DNA of 64,000 nucleotides. Origin: Stutzerimonas stutzeri. Its GTDB lineage: Bacteria > Pseudomonadota > Gammaproteobacteria > Pseudomonadales > Pseudomonadaceae. Positions within the stretch are counted from its first letter, which is position 1. The number at the start of each line of letters is the position of its first letter. The stretch lies in assembly GCF_024451105.1 (NCBI RefSeq), contig NZ_JANGEY010000008.1:62001-126000 (forward strand). Reading direction: 5' to 3'. Both the position numbers and the translations under genes were made by a program. Positions 21,491 to 31,826 of this stretch are shown one piece after another. Under the pieces are notes generated by a model that was not told the origin of the DNA, searched no databases, and was given only the letters and a program-made list of their open reading frames with translations.

Positions 21491-23149
21491 ATGACCGACC
21501 ACGAAGAGCCCAACAGCGAGCGCATCAAGCAGCATTTCGCCCAGCGGGTCCTCCACCAGGCGCGCGAGGTGCTGGAGCTCTGGCTGGGCCTGCAGCGCGG
21601 CGAGTGGAGCGACGCCTACATGGCCGAGCTGGTCGCCGCCACCCAGCGGCTCGGCCATTTCGCCGAACGTTTCCAGCAACCCCGCCATGCCCAGCTGGCC
21701 GCCGCCATCGGCCAGTGCCTGCAGGCGGTCGGCGCCAACCGCGGGCGCCTGAGCAGCCCGCTGATCAGCGAGCTGGACAGCCTGATGCAGCGCCTGGCGC
21801 GCACCGGCCTGCGCCAGGGCGACGACTGCGACCCGGGCATCCTCGGCCGCCTGCGCAAGCCGATCTACCTGGCCCTGTGCGACGCCGAGCGCAGCGAACG
21901 CCTGGCCCGCCAGCTGGAGTTCTTCGGCTTCACCGCGCTGTTCCTGGACAACGCCGAGGACTTCCGCCTGGCCATGCGCCAGCGCCACCCGGCGGCCATC
22001 GTCATGGAGATCGACTTCGCCGGCCCCGGCCGCGGCCTGCCGCTGATCGAGGAGGCCCAGCAGGCGCGCGAGGACAAGCTGCCGGTGCTGTTCTTCAGCG
22101 AGCAGGAGGCCGACACCAGCACCCGCCTGGCCGCGGTGCGCGCCGGCGGCGAGGACTTCTTCTGCGGCAGCCTGGACGCCTCGGCGCTGCTCGAACGCCT
22201 CGAGGACCTGACCCGGCTGACCCAGCACGAACCCTACAAGGTGCTGATCGTCGACGATTCGCGGGCCCAGGCCACCTTCACCGAGCGCATGCTCAACAGC
22301 GCGGGGATCATCACCCGCAGCCTCACCGACCCGATCCGCGCGATGGACGTGATCGGCGAGTTCCAGCCGGACCTGATCATCCTCGACATGTACATGCCCG
22401 AGTGCCTGGGTACCGAGCTGGCCAAGGTGATCCGCCAGCACGAGCGCTACGTCAGCGTACCGATCATCTACCTGTCCGCCGAGGGCGACATCGACAAGCA
22501 GCTCGACGCCATGAGCGAGGGCGGCGACGACTTCCTGACCAAGCCGATCAAGGCGCGCCACCTGATCGCCACGGTGCGCAACCGCGCGGCGCGCGCGCGC
22601 AACCTCCGCGCGCGCATGGTCCGCGACAGCCTGACCGGCCTGTACAACCACACCCACATCCTGCAGCTGCTCGAGGACGCCCGGGTGCGTGCGCGCCGCG
22701 AACAGCGCCCGCTGGCCTTCGCCATGCTCGACATCGACCACTTCAAGCAGGTCAACGACCGCTACGGCCATCCGATGGGCGACCGGGTGATCAAGAGCCT
22801 GGCGCTGTTCCTCAAGCAGCGCCTGCGCAAGAGCGACCACATCGGTCGCTACGGCGGCGAGGAGTTCGCCGTGGTCCTGCCCGACACCGATGCGGCCACC
22901 GCCGTGCGGGTGCTCGACGAGATCCGCCGGCGCTTCGCCGAGATCCGCTTCCCCACCCAGGCGCTCGACCTCAGTTGCACCTTCAGCTGCGGCGTCGCCG
23001 CACTGCACGGCGAGCAGGAGGCCAAGGCGCTGGCCAGCGATGCCGACGCCGCGCTGTATCGCGCCAAGCACGCCGGCCGCAACCGGGTGGTGCAGCACGT
23101 CGACAGCGCGCCGGCCAGCCTGCCGGCCGACCTGCAAGTGCTCGACTGA
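21491..23149 (+). CDS. Response regulator diguanylate cyclase (two receivers plus GGDEF)
   Basis: The 552-residue protein makes cyclic di-GMP. An N-terminal helical Hpt-like region (residues 1-110) is followed by a degenerate receiver (about 121-240), a canonical receiver (about 247-365, phospho-acceptor Asp299 in LIILDMYMP, Lys in FLTKPI), and a GGDEF domain with the active motif GGEEF at 455-459. The product-inhibition I-site RxxD is present at Arg446-Asp449, exactly five residues before GGEEF. The architecture resembles GcbA/AdcB of pseudomonads, which promotes surface attachment; orthology is an inference. The ATG at 21491 follows a GGCAGC spacer without a strong Shine-Dalgarno. Confidence 0.9.
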   Translation: MTDHEEPNSERIKQHFAQRVLHQAREVLELWLGLQRGEWSDAYMAELVAATQRLGHFAERFQQPRHAQLAAAIGQCLQAVGANRGRLSSPLISELDSLMQRLARTGLRQGDDCDPGILGRLRKPIYLALCDAERSERLARQLEFFGFTALFLDNAEDFRLAMRQRHPAAIVMEIDFAGPGRGLPLIEEAQQAREDKLPVLFFSEQEADTSTRLAAVRAGGEDFFCGSLDASALLERLEDLTRLTQHEPYKVLIVDDSRAQATFTERMLNSAGIITRSLTDPIRAMDVIGEFQPDLIILDMYMPECLGTELAKVIRQHERYVSVPIIYLSAEGDIDKQLDAMSEGGDDFLTKPIKARHLIATVRNRAARARNLRARMVRDSLTGLYNHTHILQLLEDARVRARREQRPLAFAMLDIDHFKQVNDRYGHPMGDRVIKSLALFLKQRLRKSDHIGRYGGEEFAVVLPDTDAATAVRVLDEIRRRFAEIRFPTQALDLSCTFSCGVAALHGEQEAKALASDADAALYRAKHAGRNRVVQHVDSAPASLPADLQVLD

Positions 23150-23161
23150 GCAACCGCCGCA

Positions 23162-23195
23162 AACGAGAACGGAGCCCGCAGGCTCCGTTCTCGTT
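23162..23195. terminator. Long hairpin between the GGDEF gene and ettA
   Basis: A perfect 15-bp stem (23162-23176 with 23181-23195) with a CGCA loop lies between the two convergent genes. There is no T-run, so it may act as a bidirectional attenuating or 3'-protecting hairpin rather than a classical terminator. Confidence 0.7.
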
Positions 23196-23209
23196 GCTGC
23201 CGCGCCCGA

Positions 23210-24874
<1,665 letters not shown>

Positions 24875-24963
24875 GACTGACCTGAGTGGTTGACGACACG
24901 AATGGGCGGGCAACGCAGGCGGGAATTCCGCGCCTCTCGGCGCCTCGCGCGCGTGGCGAAAGG

Positions 24964-25092
24964 CTACCCGAATGCGTCGGGCAGGACAAACCGCGCGGGA
25001 CTGGCGGAGCGCCGGCGCCGGCATCGCGGATGAACGCCGCTTGTCCGCCGCCTGACCGCCATTCATGTGTCAGGGGCGACGCATTCGGGTAG
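24964..25092. repeat. 16-bp inverted repeat in the ettA-glyA gap
   Basis: CTACCCGAATGCGTCG at 24964-24979 and its exact reverse complement CGACGCATTCGGGTAG at 25077-25092 are 97 bp apart. The right arm runs into TAGAAT (25090-25095), a candidate -10 for glyA. The left arm has the same orientation relative to ettA, as if both divergent promoters share one element. Confidence 0.8.
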
Positions 25093-25142
25093 AATGGCTT
25101 CCTTGCTTTCCCCTTATCCGCCCCGATCCCCAGAGGACCGCC

Positions 25143-26399
25143 ATGTTCAGCCGTGATTTGACCCTCGCCCGCTACGATGCCGACCTGTTCGCCGCCATGG
25201 AGCAAGAAGCCCAGCGCCAGGAAGAGCACATCGAGCTGATCGCCTCCGAGAACTACACCAGCCCGGCGGTGATGGAAGCCCAGGGCAGCGTGCTGACCAA
25301 CAAGTACGCCGAAGGCTACCCGGGCAAGCGCTACTACGGCGGTTGCGAATACGTCGACGTGGTCGAGCAACTGGCCATCGACCGCGCCAAGCAGCTGTTC
25401 GGCGCCGACTACGCCAACGTCCAGCCGCACGCCGGCTCCCAGGCCAACGCCGCGGTATTCCAGGCGCTGGTCAAGCCGGGCGACACCGTGCTGGGCATGA
25501 GCCTGGCCCACGGCGGCCACCTGACCCATGGCGCCAGCGTCAACTTCTCCGGCAAGATCTACAACGCCGTGCAGTACGGCCTGAACCCGGAAACCGGCCT
25601 GATCGACTACGACGAGGTCGAGCGCCTGGCCACCCTGCACCAGCCGAAGATGATCATCGCCGGCTTCTCCGCCTACTCGCAGGTGCTGGACTTCGCCCGC
25701 TTCCGCGCCATCGCCGACAAGGTCGGTGCCTACCTGTTCGTCGACATGGCCCACGTCGCCGGTCTGGTCGCCGCCGGCGTCTACCCGAACCCGGTGCCGT
25801 TCGCCGACGTGGTCACCACCACCACCCACAAGACCCTGCGCGGCCCGCGCGGCGGCCTGATCCTCGCCCGCGCCAACGAAGAGATCGAGAAGAAGCTGAA
25901 CTCCGCCGTGTTCCCGGGCGGCCAGGGCGGCCCGCTGATGCACGTGATCGCCGCCAAGGCGGTGTGCTTCAAGGAAGCCCTCTCCGACGAGTTCAAGGCC
26001 TACCAGCAGCAGGTGGTGAAGAACGCCCAGGCGATGGCCGAGGTGTTCGTCGCACGCGGCTTCGACGTGGTTTCCGGCGGCACCCAGAACCACCTGTTCC
26101 TGCTCAGCCTGATCAAGCAGGACATCACCGGCAAGGACGCGGACGCCGCCCTCGGCCGCGCCTACATCACCGTGAACAAGAACGCCGTGCCGAACGACCC
26201 GCGCTCGCCGTTCGTCACCTCCGGCCTGCGCATCGGCACCCCGGCGGTCACCACCCGCGGTTTCGGCGAAGCCGAGTGCCGCGAGCTGGCCGGCTGGATC
26301 TGCGACATCCTGCAGAACATGGGCGACGAGTCGGTGGTCGACGCCGTGCGCGAGAAGGTCAAGGCCATCTGCGCCCGCTTCCCGGTGTACGGCCAGTAA
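25143..26399 (+). CDS. glyA: Serine hydroxymethyltransferase
   Basis: GlyA interconverts serine and glycine with tetrahydrofolate and supplies one-carbon units. The 418-residue PLP enzyme is full length. Signatures are [35 protein letters not shown] and the PLP lysine segment [14 protein letters not shown] with Lys230. The start at 25143 gives [19 protein letters not shown]. It is one of several glyA copies usual in pseudomonads (not linked to gcv here). A candidate -10 TAGAAT lies about 50 bp upstream; a terminator follows. Confidence 0.97.
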   Translation: MFSRDLTLARYDADLFAAMEQEAQRQEEHIELIASENYTSPAVMEAQGSVLTNKYAEGYPGKRYYGGCEYVDVVEQLAIDRAKQLFGADYANVQPHAGSQANAAVFQALVKPGDTVLGMSLAHGGHLTHGASVNFSGKIYNAVQYGLNPETGLIDYDEVERLATLHQPKMIIAGFSAYSQVLDFARFRAIADKVGAYLFVDMAHVAGLVAAGVYPNPVPFADVVTTTTHKTLRGPRGGLILARANEEIEKKLNSAVFPGGQGGPLMHVIAAKAVCFKEALSDEFKAYQQQVVKNAQAMAEVFVARGFDVVSGGTQNHLFLLSLIKQDITGKDADAALGRAYITVNKNAVPNDPRSPFVTSGLRIGTPAVTTRGFGEAECRELAGWICDILQNMGDESVVDAVREKVKAICARFPVYGQ

Positions 26400-26420
26400 G
26401 GCTCACGCAGCGCACTGCAG

Positions 26421-26449
26421 AAACCCGGCCTCGCGCCGGGTTTCTTTTT
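26421..26449 (+). terminator. Terminator of glyA
   Basis: AAACCCGGC (26421-26429) pairs with GCCGGGTTT (26435-26443), followed by CTTTTT. Confidence 0.88.
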
Positions 26450-26511
26450 GCCCGGCATTCGGCCAGCGCCGACTTGCCTTATAGTGACGCAAAGCACACA
26501 AGGAGTCCCGC

Positions 26512-26880
26512 ATGTCCGCACAGTCCCACGAGCGCCGACGCTTCCAGCGCATCCCCTTCGAGGCCGACGTCGAACTGACCCAGGGCCGGCAATGCTGGCC
26601 GGCGAAGCTGCACGACCTGTCCCTCAAGGGCCTGCTGGTCAGCCGGCCGGACGGCTGGGAAGCGGACGACAGTCTGCCGTTGCAGGCCAGCCTGTGCCTC
26701 GCCGCGGACATCGAGGTACGCATGACGGTGAGCCTGGCCCACCAGAACGGCGGCCTGCTCGGCCTCTGCTGCCGGGAGATCGACCTCGACTCGATCACCC
26801 ACCTGCGCCGGCTGATCGCGCTGAACCTCGGCAGCAGCGAGCTGCTGGAGCGCGAGCTGAGCGCCCTGCTGCACGGCTAG
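26512..26880 (+). CDS. mapZ: PilZ-domain cyclic-di-GMP receptor (MapZ-like)
   Basis: A single-domain PilZ protein of 122 residues. Both binding motifs are intact: RxxxR at Arg9-Arg13 (RRFQR) and D/NxSxxG at 35-40 (DLSLKG), so it should bind cyclic di-GMP. Position next to radA and length match MapZ of P. aeruginosa, which in the bound state inhibits a chemotaxis methyltransferase (CheR1); the partner here is inferred only from that likeness. It has an AAGGAG ribosome site. Convergent with radA, with only 3 bp between stop codons. Confidence 0.88.
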   Translation: MSAQSHERRRFQRIPFEADVELTQGRQCWPAKLHDLSLKGLLVSRPDGWEADDSLPLQASLCLAADIEVRMTVSLAHQNGGLLGLCCREIDLDSITHLRRLIALNLGSSELLERELSALLHG

Positions 26881-26883
26881 CCA

Positions 26884-28245
26884 CTATTCGAACAGCGCAT
26901 CCAGCGCCTGCTCCAGACGCGTCACCGCCACCACCGCGAGGCCGGGCGGCGCCTCCTTGGGTGCGTTGCCCTTCGGTACTATGGCGCGCTTGAAGCCGTG
27001 CTTGGCCGCTTCCTTGAGACGCTCCTGGCCGCTGGGCACCGGGCGGATCTCGCCGGACAGGCCGATCTCGCCGAACACCAGCAGATCGTGCGGCAGCGGG
27101 CGGTTGCGCAGGCTGGAGATCACCGCGGCCATCAGCGCGAGATCCGAGGCAGTCTCCAGCACCTTGACCCCGCCGACCACATTGAGGAACACATCCTGGT
27201 CGTAGGTGGGGATGCTGCCGTGGCGGTGCAGCACCGCCAGCAGCATGGCCAGGCGGTTCTGATCGAGCCCCAGGGTGACGCGCCGCGGGTTGGCCAGATG
27301 GCTGGTGTCGACCAGTGCCTGCACCTCCACCAGCATCGGCCGCGAACCTTCCCAGGTGGCCATCACCACGCTGCCCGGCACCTCCTCCTGGGCGCGGGTG
27401 AGGAAGATCGCCGAGGGGTTGCTGACCTCCTTGAGGCCGCGGTCGGTCATGGCGAACACGCCCAGCTCGTTGACCGCGCCGAAGCGGTTCTTCACCGCGC
27501 GCAGCAGGCGCAGGCGGCCGTCCGACTCGCCCTCGAAGTACAGAACCGTATCGACCATGTGCTCGAGCACCCGCGGGCCGGCCAGCGCGCCCTCCTTGGT
27601 GACGTGGCCGACCAGGAACACCGCGGTGCCGCTCTGCTTGGCGAAGCGCACCAAGAGCGCCGCGCTCTCGCGCACCTGGGCGACGCCGCCGGGGGCCGAC
27701 TGCAGCTGCTCGGTGAAGATGGTCTGGATCGAGTCGATCACCATCACCCGCGGCTTCTCCTGGCGGGCGGTGGCGATGATCGACTCGATGTTGGTCTCGG
27801 TCATCACCTTGAGCTTGTCCTCGGGCAGGCCGAGGCGCCGCGCGCGCATCGCCACCTGCTGCTGCGACTCCTCGCCGGTGACGTACAGCGCCGGCATGCG
27901 CTCGGCGATGCGGCACAGGGTCTGCAGCAGGATGGTCGACTTGCCGATCCCCGGGTCGCCGCCGATCAGCACCACCGAGCCGTCCACCAGGCCGCCGCCG
28001 AGCACCCGGTCCAGCTCGCTGGAGGCAGTGGAGAAGCGCGGCGTCTCCTCGACGCTGACCTCGGCGAGGGTCTTCACGTTGGCCTGCTGGCCGGCCCAGC
28101 CGCCGCGCCCGGCCGGCGTCGCCGCACCCTCCAGCACGGTTTCCACCAGACTGTTCCAGGCGCCGCATTCGCCGCACTGGCCGGCCCATTTGGGGAAGGT
28201 CGCGCCGCACTCGCTGCAGCCGTAGATGCGTTTGGCCTTGGCCAT
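26884..28245 (-). CDS. radA: DNA repair protein RadA
   Basis: RadA (Sms) is a RecA-like helicase that drives branch migration in recombination. The 453-residue protein has the N-terminal zinc finger (Cys10, Cys13, Cys24, Cys27), the RecA core with Walker A GGDPGIGKST at 95-104, the RadA-specific KNRFG motif near residue 256, and a C-terminal Lon-like domain (LPHDLLVFGEIGLSGEIRPV). It lacks a Ser-Lys protease dyad, as usual. The ATG at 28245 has a GGAG site; longer frames upstream are not conserved. Confidence 0.97.
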   Translation of the reverse strand: MAKAKRIYGCSECGATFPKWAGQCGECGAWNSLVETVLEGAATPAGRGGWAGQQANVKTLAEVSVEETPRFSTASSELDRVLGGGLVDGSVVLIGGDPGIGKSTILLQTLCRIAERMPALYVTGEESQQQVAMRARRLGLPEDKLKVMTETNIESIIATARQEKPRVMVIDSIQTIFTEQLQSAPGGVAQVRESAALLVRFAKQSGTAVFLVGHVTKEGALAGPRVLEHMVDTVLYFEGESDGRLRLLRAVKNRFGAVNELGVFAMTDRGLKEVSNPSAIFLTRAQEEVPGSVVMATWEGSRPMLVEVQALVDTSHLANPRRVTLGLDQNRLAMLLAVLHRHGSIPTYDQDVFLNVVGGVKVLETASDLALMAAVISSLRNRPLPHDLLVFGEIGLSGEIRPVPSGQERLKEAAKHGFKRAIVPKGNAPKEAPPGLAVVAVTRLEQALDALFE

Positions 28246-28487
28246 GACTACTCCGTGGACGGGAAACAGGCTGCCATGATAGCGGAGCCGCCAGGAACCG
28301 GCGCCCGCTCGGCCGGCAAGTCGCCGCCGCGCCCGCGGCGCAGCGCTCGGACGACGCCTTGATCCAGGATAATTTCCTTTAGAATCAATAACATGAACAA
28401 AACGACAAGCAGCCGCGACGTCTTCGGGATGACAGCGCGCGGAAAACCTGCTTTCGTGCCCCTGTCCCTTTCCGGAATCGAGCGACC

Positions 28488-29240
28488 ATGTCCGACCGCC
28501 TTCCTCCCTGCCGCGCCTGCCAGGGCGGCCCCGGCTTCGCCAAGCCGCTGAGCATGGCCTTCCAGCCGATCGTCGATCTGCCCAATCGGCGCATCTTCGC
28601 CCACGAGGCACTGGTGCGCGGCGCCGACGGCAGCGGCGCCGGCAGCCTGCTGGCCGAGCTCAACGACGAGAACCGCTACCATTTCGACCAGCAGTGCCGG
28701 ATCCAGGCCGTGGAGTGGGGCGCCCGCCTGGCGCTGCCCGCCCTGCTGTCGATCAACTTCATGCCCAATGCCGTGTACCAGGCCGAGACCTGCATCCGCG
28801 CCACGCTGGAAGCCGCGCGACGCTGCGACTTCCCGCTGGAGCGGATCGTCTTCGAGGTCACCGAGCAGGAGCAGGTGCTCGACCTCGACCATCTGATCGG
28901 CATCCTGCGCGCCTACCGCAAGCAGGGCTTCCGCACCGCCATCGACGACTTCGGCGCCGGCTATGCCGGTCTCAACCTGCTGGCCGACTTCCAGCCGGAC
29001 CTGATCAAGCTGGACATGGAGCTGGTACGCGGCATCGACGGCGACGCCGTGCGCCAGGTGCTGGTCGACGGCGTGCTGGGCATCTGCCGGCGCCTGGGCA
29101 TCCGGGTGATCGCCGAAGGCATCGAGACCCCCGACGAGCTGGAAGCCCTGCGCGGCCTGGGCGTCGAGCTGTTCCAGGGCTACCTGTTCGCCAAGCCGGC
29201 CTTCCAGGCCCTGCCGGACGTGCACTACCCCGGCGACTGA
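28488..29240 (+). CDS. EAL-domain cyclic-di-GMP phosphodiesterase
   Basis: A stand-alone EAL protein of 250 residues that should hydrolyse cyclic di-GMP to pGpG. The catalytic set looks complete: Glu40 of EAL, Asn90 (SINFMP), Glu123 (FEVTE), Asp153-Asp154 (DDFGAGY), Lys174 (IKLD), Glu210 and Glu213 (AEGIET), Gln230 (FQGYLF). There is no sensory or membrane domain beyond a 20-residue Cys-containing N-terminus ([10 protein letters not shown]). Its mate is unclear; it is divergent from radA. An AT-rich stretch about 105 bp upstream (TTGATC at 28359, TAGAAT at 28380) is a weak promoter candidate. Confidence 0.9.
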   Translation: MSDRLPPCRACQGGPGFAKPLSMAFQPIVDLPNRRIFAHEALVRGADGSGAGSLLAELNDENRYHFDQQCRIQAVEWGARLALPALLSINFMPNAVYQAETCIRATLEAARRCDFPLERIVFEVTEQEQVLDLDHLIGILRAYRKQGFRTAIDDFGAGYAGLNLLADFQPDLIKLDMELVRGIDGDAVRQVLVDGVLGICRRLGIRVIAEGIETPDELEALRGLGVELFQGYLFAKPAFQALPDVHYPGD

Positions 29241-29304
29241 AGTCGGGCGGCCGCCGTCGCGCTGGCTACACTGCAACTCACCACCTTCCACACGGAGTCT
29301 CCCC

Positions 29305-29715
29305 ATGAGCCTGCTCAGCGAGTTCAAGGCCTTCGCCGTCAAAGGCAACATGATCGACATGGCAGTCGGCATCATCATCGGCGCCGCCTTCGGCAAGATC
29401 GTCTCGTCGCTGGTCGGCGACGTGATCATGCCGCCGCTGGGCATCCTGATCGGCGGGGTGGACTTCTCCGACCTGGCGATCACCCTCAAGGCCGCCGAGG
29501 GCGATCTGCCCGCGGTGGTGCTGAGCTACGGCAAGTTCATCCAGACCGTCGTCGACTTCACCATCGTCGCCTTCGCGATCTTCATCGGCGTCAAGGCGAT
29601 CAACCGCCTCAAGCGCGCGGAGGAAGCCGCCCCGGCCGCGCCGCCGGCGCCGACCCGGGACCAGGAGCTGCTGACCGAGATCCGCGACCTGCTCAAGACG
29701 CAGCAGGGCAAGTGA
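29305..29715 (+). CDS. mscL: Large-conductance mechanosensitive channel MscL
   Basis: MscL opens under membrane tension to release solutes on hypo-osmotic shock. The 136-residue protein has the amphipathic N-terminus ([22 protein letters not shown]), TM1 ([20 protein letters not shown]), a short periplasmic loop, TM2 ([20 protein letters not shown]) and the C-terminal helix bundle ([13 protein letters not shown]). It has a GGAG site. Convergent with the reductase gene, with 3 bp between. Confidence 0.97.
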   Translation: MSLLSEFKAFAVKGNMIDMAVGIIIGAAFGKIVSSLVGDVIMPPLGILIGGVDFSDLAITLKAAEGDLPAVVLSYGKFIQTVVDFTIVAFAIFIGVKAINRLKRAEEAAPAAPPAPTRDQELLTEIRDLLKTQQGK

Positions 29716-29718
29716 GCG

Positions 29719-30495
29719 CTACCAGTAGTTCTCCAGCGCCAGCTGCCCCGGCCGCCGGCTCAGGCTGAGCTGCAGGCCGCGCAGCTTGAGGCGCGCGTGC
29801 AGCGCCTCGACCAGCGCCGGGTTGCCGCAGAGCATCAGCCGCGAGTCCCCGGCCGTGATGGCCCGACCCGCGGCGCGCTCCAGTTCGCCGCTGTCGAGCA
29901 GCGCGGTGAGCCGCGCCTGCAGGCAGCCGGGCACCTGCTCGCGGGTCACTACCGGCAGGTAGACCAGCTTGTGCGCCGCGCCATCCAGCCAGTCGCGCCG
30001 GCCCAGTTCGGCGATCAGCGCCTGGTAGGCCAGCTCGCTGGCCGTGCGCACACTGTAGGCCAGCACGATGCGCTCGAAGCGCTGCCACACCTCGAGGTCC
30101 TGGAGGATCGACAGGAACGGCGCCACCCCGGTGCCGCTGGCCAGCAGCCACAGGTCGCGGCCGTCGGCGAAGCGGTCGAGGGTCAGGTAGCCGTAGGCCT
30201 GACGCTCGATGAGCAGCTCGTCGCCGGGACCGAGGCGCTTCAGCTCGCCGGTGAACTCGCCGTCCGGCACCTCGATGGAGAAGAACTCGAGGAACTCGTC
30301 GTGCGGCGCCGAGACCATCGAGTAGGCGCGCCAGACGATGCCGCCGCTGGCCTTGCGCACGCCGAGGCGGGCGAACTGGCCGGCGCGAAAGCGGAAGCCG
30401 GCATCGCGGGTGCAGCGCAGACTGAACAGGCTCGGCGACCAGCGCCACACCTCGAGCAGGCGCTGGCGGGTGAACTTCTCGGCGCTGGCCGTCAT
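29719..30495 (-). CDS. fpr: Ferredoxin/flavodoxin--NADP+ reductase
   Basis: This flavoenzyme exchanges electrons between NADPH and ferredoxin or flavodoxin. The 258-residue protein has the FAD motif RAYSMVSAP, the NADP site LLASGTGVAPFLSILQD, and ends in Tyr-Trp, with an aromatic C-terminal residue as in bacterial Fpr enzymes. Pseudomonads have more than one FNR; this one sits by mscL, not by finR, so its regulation need not be oxidative. The start at 30495 is divergent from rlmG, with 63 bp between starts. Confidence 0.9.
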   Translation of the reverse strand: MTASAEKFTRQRLLEVWRWSPSLFSLRCTRDAGFRFRAGQFARLGVRKASGGIVWRAYSMVSAPHDEFLEFFSIEVPDGEFTGELKRLGPGDELLIERQAYGYLTLDRFADGRDLWLLASGTGVAPFLSILQDLEVWQRFERIVLAYSVRTASELAYQALIAELGRRDWLDGAAHKLVYLPVVTREQVPGCLQARLTALLDSGELERAAGRAITAGDSRLMLCGNPALVEALHARLKLRGLQLSLSRRPGQLALENYW

Positions 30496-30558
30496 ACTTG
30501 CCTCCCTCCGCTGCCGCCGGCGCGGCGGCTTCCTTCATATAGCGCAAATCCCCCGCCC

Positions 30559-31686
30559 ATGCCCCTGTTCGTCTCCCCCTTCGCCCGACTCGACCTGCTG
30601 CGCCAGCCCGAGCAGCGCCACGACCCGCTGCAGGCCTTCGACGCCGCCGACGAGTATCTGCTGCAGCATCTGCACGAGCAGGGCCTGGCCCACGGCAGCC
30701 GGGTGCTGCTGCTCAACGACGGCTTCGGCGCCCTGGCCTGCGCCCTGGCCAGCCACGCCAGCGTGACCAGCAGCGGCGACTCCTTCCTCGGCGCCCTCGC
30801 CTTGCACAAGAACCTCGCGCGCAACGGCCTGGCGGCGGACGCGGTACGCTTCGTGCCGGCCAGCCAGGCGGCGCAGGGGCCGTTCGACTGGGTGCTGATC
30901 CGCGTGCCCAAGACCCTCGCGCTGCTCGAGGAGCAGCTGATCCGCCTGCACGGCCAGCTCGCTCCGGACGCCAGGGTGGTGGCCGCCGGCATGGTCAAGC
31001 ACCTGCCGCGCGCCGCCGGCGACCTGCTGGAGCAGTACCTCGGCCCGGTGCAGGCTTCGCTGGCGGTGAAGAAGGCGCGCCTGCTGCTGTGCAGCCCGGA
31101 GGCCCGACCAGCCCCCGTCTCGCCCTACCCCACGCGCTACCGCCTGGAGCAGCCGCGCCTGGAGCTGGTCAATCACGCCAACCTGTTCTGCCGCGAGGGC
31201 CTGGACATCGGCACCCGCGCCTTCCTGCCGCACCTGCCGAGCGGTCTCGGCCGCGCGCGGGTCGCCGATCTCGGCTGCGGCAACGGCGTGCTGGCCATCG
31301 TCAGCGCACTGGCCAACCCCGAGGCCGAGTACCTGCTGGTCGACGAGTCGTTCATGGCCGTGCAGTCCGCCGAAGCGAACTGGCGCGCCGCGCTGGGCGG
31401 GCGGCCGGTGGAGGTGCGCGCCGCCGACGGCCTGGCCGGCCAGCCGCCGGCCTCGCTGGATCTGGTGCTGTGCAACCCGCCGTTCCACCAGCAGCAGGTG
31501 GTCGGCGACTTCCTCGCCTGGCGGATGTTCCAGCAGGCCCACGCGGCGCTGGGGCGCGGCGGCGAACTGTGGATCGTCGGCAACCGCCATCTCGGCTACC
31601 ACGCCAAGCTCAAGCGCCTGTTCCGCGAGGTCAGCCAGGTCGGCGCCAACCCGAAGTTCGTCATCCTGCGCGCACGCAAGGGCTGA
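30559..31686 (+). CDS. rlmG: 23S rRNA m2G1835 methyltransferase RlmG
   Basis: RlmG methylates G1835 of 23S rRNA. The 375-residue protein has a degenerate N-terminal methyltransferase-like half starting DPLQAFDAADEYLLQHL and an active C-terminal half with the SAM loop VADLGCGNGVLAI and the catalytic NPPF motif (LVLCNPPFHQQQ), the pattern of the RlmG/RsmC family. Length and the opening AADEYLL segment fit RlmG better than RsmC. The chosen ATG has no strong Shine-Dalgarno (CCCCCGCCC precedes it). Confidence 0.92.
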   Translation: MPLFVSPFARLDLLRQPEQRHDPLQAFDAADEYLLQHLHEQGLAHGSRVLLLNDGFGALACALASHASVTSSGDSFLGALALHKNLARNGLAADAVRFVPASQAAQGPFDWVLIRVPKTLALLEEQLIRLHGQLAPDARVVAAGMVKHLPRAAGDLLEQYLGPVQASLAVKKARLLLCSPEARPAPVSPYPTRYRLEQPRLELVNHANLFCREGLDIGTRAFLPHLPSGLGRARVADLGCGNGVLAIVSALANPEAEYLLVDESFMAVQSAEANWRAALGGRPVEVRAADGLAGQPPASLDLVLCNPPFHQQQVVGDFLAWRMFQQAHAALGRGGELWIVGNRHLGYHAKLKRLFREVSQVGANPKFVILRARKG

Positions 31687-31826
31687 GCTGCGCAGAATTT
31701 CACCAGCCGCCGCGGCGCTGGTATGATGCGCGCCTTTTTCCCGCCCCCCGCCGCTCACAAGGCGCCGGGGGCCGTCGACGCCAACCCCGGCGTCACGCTC
31801 GTCCCCATCGAGCTCCGGAGAACCCC

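Noticed and set aside
24875..25142. Glycine or other riboswitch in front of glyA
   Set aside because: The 268-bp gap shows an inverted repeat but none of the conserved aptamer segments I would expect; the likely leader after the -10 is only about 40 bases.
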